Positions 12,805 to 16,551 of a stretch of 16,551 nucleotides of DNA are shown here, piece after piece. The stretch spans positions 1 to 16,551 of the forward strand of contig CANGCZ010000015.1 in NCBI GenBank assembly GCA_947452325.1, in the 5' to 3' direction. Both the position numbers and the translations under genes were made by a program. The notes under the pieces are model-generated. The model ran no database searches. It was not told the origin of the DNA and saw only the letters and a list, made by a program, of their open reading frames with translations. The number at the start of each line of letters is the position of its first letter. Position 1 is the first letter of the stretch. The DNA comes from Comamonadaceae bacterium (lineage in GTDB: Bacteria; Pseudomonadota; Gammaproteobacteria; Burkholderiales; Burkholderiaceae_C).

Positions 12805-15800
12805 TTAGCCAGCGCTTTTCACCCGCCCCGTTGTTTTGCCTTGCCACAGGCGTTTAAGCCATTCGCTCAGATCGTCCACATAGCAGTAGACCACAGGCAC
12901 CACCACCAGTGTCAGTATCGAGGAGGTGATGACGCCACCGATGACCGCTTGCCCCAGGGGTGAACGCTGCTCGGAACCTTCGCTGACAGACAAGGCCAGC
13001 GGCAACATGCCGAATACCATGGCCAGTGTGGTCATCAAGATAGGTCGCAAACGCACATGTGCGGCCATCAGCAATGCCTCGGTGCGACCCAGCGGCGCTT
13101 CGCGACTGCCGTCACTGCGCTCCAACCCTTCGCGTGCGCGGATCGCAAAATCCAGCAGCAATATGCCGTTTTTGGTCACCAGGCCCATCAGCATCACAAT
13201 GCCAATCACCGAAAACATAGACAGTGTGGAACGAAACACCAGCAAGGCACCGGCCACACCGATCAAGGTCAGCGGCAGCGCGGTCATCAGCGCCAGCGGT
13301 TGCAAAAAGCTTTTGAACTGGCTGGCCAGAATCATGTAAATGAAGATGATTCCCATGGCCAGTGCCACCAACGCGTATTGAAACGACTCTTTCATGCTCT
13401 TGGTCGAGCCGCCGAATTGGTAGCGGTAACCGTCAGGCAGTTGTATGCCGGCCATCATGGTTTGTATGTCTTTGGATACTTCGCCAGCGGCGCGGCCATA
13501 AGTGTTGCCACTGAACGCCACCTCGCGCGACAACTCACGGCGGTTGACCTGGTTGGGACCAACGCCTTCGCTGATGGTGGCCACCTGGTTCAAGCGGACC
13601 GTGCGTGAACTGCCGTCGTTGGCTTGGCCTATGCTGAACGGCATGCGTTCGAGATCGTGAGGGTAGGTACGCACAGCCGGGTCCAGCCGCACTTTGACTT
13701 CATAGGTTTGGTCATTACCGGCGCGCCACACACCGGTGGATTGCCCGTCCACCAAGGTACGCAATTGGTTAGCGATGCTGTTCACACCGAGTCCGACATC
13801 GGCGGCGGCCTCGCGCTTGATGCTGATGTCAATGGTGGGCTTGTTCGGTTTGACGCTGGACTCGATGTCAACCAGTCCTTTGATCTCATTGAGCTTGGGG
13901 ATCACCACAGCGGCTATGCGTTCGAGCTCAGCCTGATCCGGCCCGAGCAGGTAAAACTCAATTTGTTTATTGCCGCCGACCGAGTCGAGCAGACCGACGT
14001 GGGTGACGGTCAGTCCCGGCATGGCGAGCAAGCGTTCGCGAATCACCGGCGTGAAGTCGTTGATGTTGAAAGAACGCAAGTGTCGGTCGACCATGCGGAA
14101 ATACACGTTGGCGTAAATCTTTCCGTTGGCGTTGCCGGTGTTGATCGTAGAAAGTGTGTATTTGACCTGAGGGTAACTGCGAAGCATCCGCTCGACCTCG
14201 CGCGCTTTGGCCTCGGTCACTTGCAATGACGAGCCCACCGGCACGTAAAACGTCACGCTGCCTTCAGAAAAATCCGCCTTGGGAACAAACTCGGTACCCA
14301 GCAGTTTCACCATGAAAATGCTGCCTATGAAAACGGCCAAGGCCAGCAGCACGGTAGCCAGCTTGTGTTTGAGAGCCATGCGCAAAAGCTTTTGGTAAAT
14401 CCGACCCAGCCACAGGCTGCCACTTTCAAAAAATTGAGTCACCCGCCCCAGCGTGTGGTCATACCAGCCGCGTTTGGCATGCGAGGTACCGTCGCGGTGA
14501 ATGCTGGGGTCGTGCCAGACGCTGGAGAGCATGGGGTCCAGTGTGAAGCTGACAAACATAGAGATCAATATGGCCGCCACGATGGTCAGGCCGAACTCGT
14601 GAAAAAACTTGCCGATGATGCCTTCCATGAAACCGATAGGCAAAAACACCGCGACGATGGAGAAGGTGGTGGCCAGCACCGCCAGACCGATTTCACGCGT
14701 CCCGTCCATGGCAGCGTTGTAAGCGCTCTTGCCCATTTGCACGTGCCGCACAATGTTCTCGCGCACCACGATAGCGTCATCAATCAACAAACCTATGCAC
14801 AGCGACAAGGCCATCAGCGTGACCATGTTCAAGGTGAAGCCCAGTATGGCCATGATCCAGAAAGTGCCGATGATGGCAATCGGCAGGGTGAGGCCGGTGA
14901 TGATGGTCGAGCGCCATGAGTTGAGAAACAAAAACACGATCAACACCGTCAGCAGCGAGCCCTCGATCAGTGTTTTACGCACATTGTTCACGCCCACACG
15001 TATCTGGCGCGAGCCGTCGTAAATGGTTTGCAATTTCACGCCGGGTGGCAATTGGGTTTGCATGGCGTCGACCGTGCGCATCAAACCGTCGACCACATCG
15101 ATGGTGTTTTCATCCTGCGACTTTTGCACCGACAACAACAGCGTGCGTTCCCCGTTGTACAAGGCCATGTTTTCCAGTTCTTGCGCGCCGTCATTGACAC
15201 GCGCAACCTGCGACAAACGCACAATGCTGCCGGCCTTGCGCGCGACGATGATGTTGGCGAAATCTTCGGGGCGCAGCATGCGGCCTTGCACTTGCACCAC
15301 GCGGTCTTGCTGCAACGAGCGGATAGAGCCGACTGGCAAGTCCTGGTTTTCGTTGGTGACTGCATCCACCACCTGTTGCGCGCTGATGCCCAGCGCCTCC
15401 ATGGCTTGCGGGTTCAGGTACAAATTGATTTCACGTTTGGTGCCGCCGACCAGCGTGACTGAACCGACGCCGCGCACGTTTTCCATGCGTTTTTTGAGCA
15501 CCTGATCGGCCCAGTTGGTCATCTCCACATGGCTGAGCGCTTGCACCCCGGCGGGCAGGTTTTTCTTGTCAGTGACCACGGCCAAAGACCAGATCGGTCG
15601 ACTCGACGGGTCAAAGCGCAAAATGCGCGACTCCTTGACCTCGGTGCGCAGCAACTGATGCACATTGCTGGTTTTTTCACGCACATCATCAGCCGCTTTG
15701 CGCCCATTGATGGTCAGATCAAATTCGATGATGACCACCGACAAACCTTCGTAGCTGCGCGAAGTCAGTGCATTGACGCCGGCGATAGAGTTGACCGCTT

Positions 15801-16005
15801 CCTCGATTTTTTTACTGACTTCACTTTCCACGATTTCCGGTGACGCACCGGGGTATTCAGTGGTCACCACCACGGTAGGTAAATCGATGTTCGGGAACTG
15901 ATCGACCTTGAGTGTTTGAAACGAGAACAAGCCCAGCACCACCAGGGCAAGCATCACCATGGTGGCGAACACCGGATTGCGCAGACTGACTTGGGTGAAC
16001 CACAT
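12805..16005 (-). CDS. RND efflux transporter permease subunit (HAE1/AcrB-like)
   Basis: This 1066-residue proton-driven inner-membrane pump is full length for the family. It has TM1 (about 10-30), a large periplasmic domain starting VDQFPNIDLPTVVVTTEYPG, a helix block TM2-TM6 (about 345-495), TM7 near 550, a second periplasmic domain, and TM8-TM12. The proton-relay residues are present: D409 and D410 in GLLIDDAIVV (TM4) and K945 in LVTKNGILLLDF (TM10). It would export drugs, detergents or other hydrophobic compounds from the periplasm or outer leaflet; the substrate is not predictable. The ATG is 3 nt after the stop of the MFP gene, with only a weak ribosome-binding sequence, so the two are coupled. 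Adaptor, PIMT-like and TolC-type genes are on the same strand in one operon. Confidence 0.96.
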   Translation of the reverse strand: MWFTQVSLRNPVFATMVMLALVVLGLFSFQTLKVDQFPNIDLPTVVVTTEYPGASPEIVESEVSKKIEEAVNSIAGVNALTSRSYEGLSVVIIEFDLTINGRKAADDVREKTSNVHQLLRTEVKESRILRFDPSSRPIWSLAVVTDKKNLPAGVQALSHVEMTNWADQVLKKRMENVRGVGSVTLVGGTKREINLYLNPQAMEALGISAQQVVDAVTNENQDLPVGSIRSLQQDRVVQVQGRMLRPEDFANIIVARKAGSIVRLSQVARVNDGAQELENMALYNGERTLLLSVQKSQDENTIDVVDGLMRTVDAMQTQLPPGVKLQTIYDGSRQIRVGVNNVRKTLIEGSLLTVLIVFLFLNSWRSTIITGLTLPIAIIGTFWIMAILGFTLNMVTLMALSLCIGLLIDDAIVVRENIVRHVQMGKSAYNAAMDGTREIGLAVLATTFSIVAVFLPIGFMEGIIGKFFHEFGLTIVAAILISMFVSFTLDPMLSSVWHDPSIHRDGTSHAKRGWYDHTLGRVTQFFESGSLWLGRIYQKLLRMALKHKLATVLLALAVFIGSIFMVKLLGTEFVPKADFSEGSVTFYVPVGSSLQVTEAKAREVERMLRSYPQVKYTLSTINTGNANGKIYANVYFRMVDRHLRSFNINDFTPVIRERLLAMPGLTVTHVGLLDSVGGNKQIEFYLLGPDQAELERIAAVVIPKLNEIKGLVDIESSVKPNKPTIDISIKREAAADVGLGVNSIANQLRTLVDGQSTGVWRAGNDQTYEVKVRLDPAVRTYPHDLERMPFSIGQANDGSSRTVRLNQVATISEGVGPNQVNRRELSREVAFSGNTYGRAAGEVSKDIQTMMAGIQLPDGYRYQFGGSTKSMKESFQYALVALAMGIIFIYMILASQFKSFLQPLALMTALPLTLIGVAGALLVFRSTLSMFSVIGIVMLMGLVTKNGILLLDFAIRAREGLERSDGSREAPLGRTEALLMAAHVRLRPILMTTLAMVFGMLPLALSVSEGSEQRSPLGQAVIGGVITSSILTLVVVPVVYCYVDDLSEWLKRLWQGKTTGRVKSAG

Positions 16006-16008
16006 GGC

Positions 16009-16551
16009 TTAAGGTTTTTGAGGCGCTGCGACAGGCGCAGGTGCGGCAGGGGATGCGATACGCAGGTTCACGCCTTCACGCAGCGAACCGGTACGCGCCG
16101 ACAGCACCTGAGCGCCGTCAGCGACACCTTTGACTTCCACCCAGACCTGCGTCGGGTTGCCGCCAGCGATGGTGCCGCGTTGGCCGGTTGTCACCGTCTG
16201 GTGCGCGACCTTGTTGTTGACGATCAATTGAACGTAGGGCGAGGGTTTGTCGGTACGCACCGACTCCAGCGGTAGCGCCAACACTTGTCGGCTGGCGAGC
16301 TCCAGTTGGCCTTGACCGTACAAGCCTTGTCGCAGTCCGGGGGCGTTTTGCAACCGCAAATACACCAGCACGCTGCGGCTGTTGCTTTGCACATTCGGGT
16401 TGATGCGTTGCACCTGGGCATAAAGGGTTTTCTCGCGACCTTCCAGCGTCAGTTGCGCTTGTTGACCGATGCGCACATCCATGGCGTCGGCAGGGCTGAG
16501 TGTGGCTTCGAGTTCTAAGCTGCTGAGGTCGACAATGTCCAGCAGTTTTTG
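16009..16551 (-). CDS. RND efflux periplasmic adaptor subunit (MFP/HlyD family), C-terminal part
   Basis: The frame is open to the right edge, so the gene starts outside the window; 180 C-terminal residues are seen. They contain the beta-barrel domain of membrane fusion proteins (IVDLSSLELEATLSPADAM, then VRIGQQAQLTLEGREKTLYAQV) and the membrane-proximal domain (about VLALPLESVRTDKPSPYVQLI to NLRIASP). A Pro/Ala-rich tail follows (AAPAPVAAPQKP). The adaptor bridges the RND pump and the TolC channel in the periplasm and is usually lipid-anchored or membrane-anchored at an N-terminus not visible here. Its stop is 3 nt before the RND start, showing the adaptor-first order normal for these operons. 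Confidence 0.93.
   Translation of the reverse strand, partial: QKLLDIVDLSSLELEATLSPADAMDVRIGQQAQLTLEGREKTLYAQVQRINPNVQSNSRSVLVYLRLQNAPGLRQGLYGQGQLELASRQVLALPLESVRTDKPSPYVQLIVNNKVAHQTVTTGQRGTIAGGNPTQVWVEVKGVADGAQVLSARTGSLREGVNLRIASPAAPAPVAAPQKP

Noticed and set aside
12926..15843. Several plus-strand open frames of 100-200 codons opposite the RND permease gene
   Set aside because: They are shadows of a GC-rich reading frame with strong codon bias; they lack ribosome-binding sites and recognisable motifs.
1..16551. tRNA, rRNA, insertion sequences, prophage, toxin-antitoxin or defence genes
   Set aside because: Almost all sequence is accounted for by recognised envelope, division, repair and transport genes; I saw no transposase, integrase, terminal repeats or cloverleaf-like sequence.

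Overview
The window looks like a stretch of core chromosome from a Gram-negative betaproteobacterium, most likely Burkholderiales and probably Comamonadaceae or a close relative. This is inferred from protein resemblance and gene style (minCDE order, LPS heptosyltransferase and Kdo transferase, TolC/RND/MFP efflux, bactofilin next to an M23 peptidase); no 16S or other marker is present. Coding density is very high. No gap between genes exceeds about 140 bases, so there is no gene-free stretch over 300 bases. I saw no tRNA, rRNA, CRISPR array, insertion sequence or prophage.

Layout. (1) 1-1705, minus strand: the start of minE (cut by the window edge), minD and minC, the division-site selection system. 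A hairpin with a short T-tract lies between minC and minD. (2) 1706-1839: a divergent intergenic region with a perfect 9-bp inverted repeat. (3) 1840-3190, plus: a two-gene unit encoding an unrecognised single-membrane-span protein and an HTTM-type (vitamin K-dependent gamma-carboxylase-like) membrane protein. This is the least understood part of the window. (4) 3242-5564, plus: a good sigma70-type promoter, then a membrane-anchored M23 peptidase, a bactofilin and a kynurenine-formamidase-like alpha/beta hydrolase. (5) 5582-6981, minus: a translationally coupled pair, Ogt-type DNA repair methyltransferase followed by an EamA/DMT transporter. (6) 7092-10758, plus: phosphomannomutase/phosphoglucomutase, waaC and waaA, both junctions being 4-nt stop/start overlaps. 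(7) 10767-16551, minus: a tripartite efflux operon in the order MFP adaptor (cut by the window edge), RND permease, PIMT-family methyltransferase, TolC-type outer-membrane channel.

How the genes work together. Most of the window serves the cell envelope and division. Min proteins place the septum. The M23 peptidase and bactofilin probably act together on cell-wall shape. The hexose-phosphate mutase, heptosyltransferase I and Kdo transferase supply and build the lipid A/inner-core LPS. MFP, RND and TolC would assemble into one envelope-spanning pump. The items most worth a second look are the HTTM pair with the palindrome upstream of it, the methyltransferase embedded in the efflux operon, the M23-bactofilin pair, and the nearly leaderless arrangement at the mutase gene. 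Nothing here is clearly a new system; the HTTM pair is the only candidate I would put forward, and only as a hypothesis.
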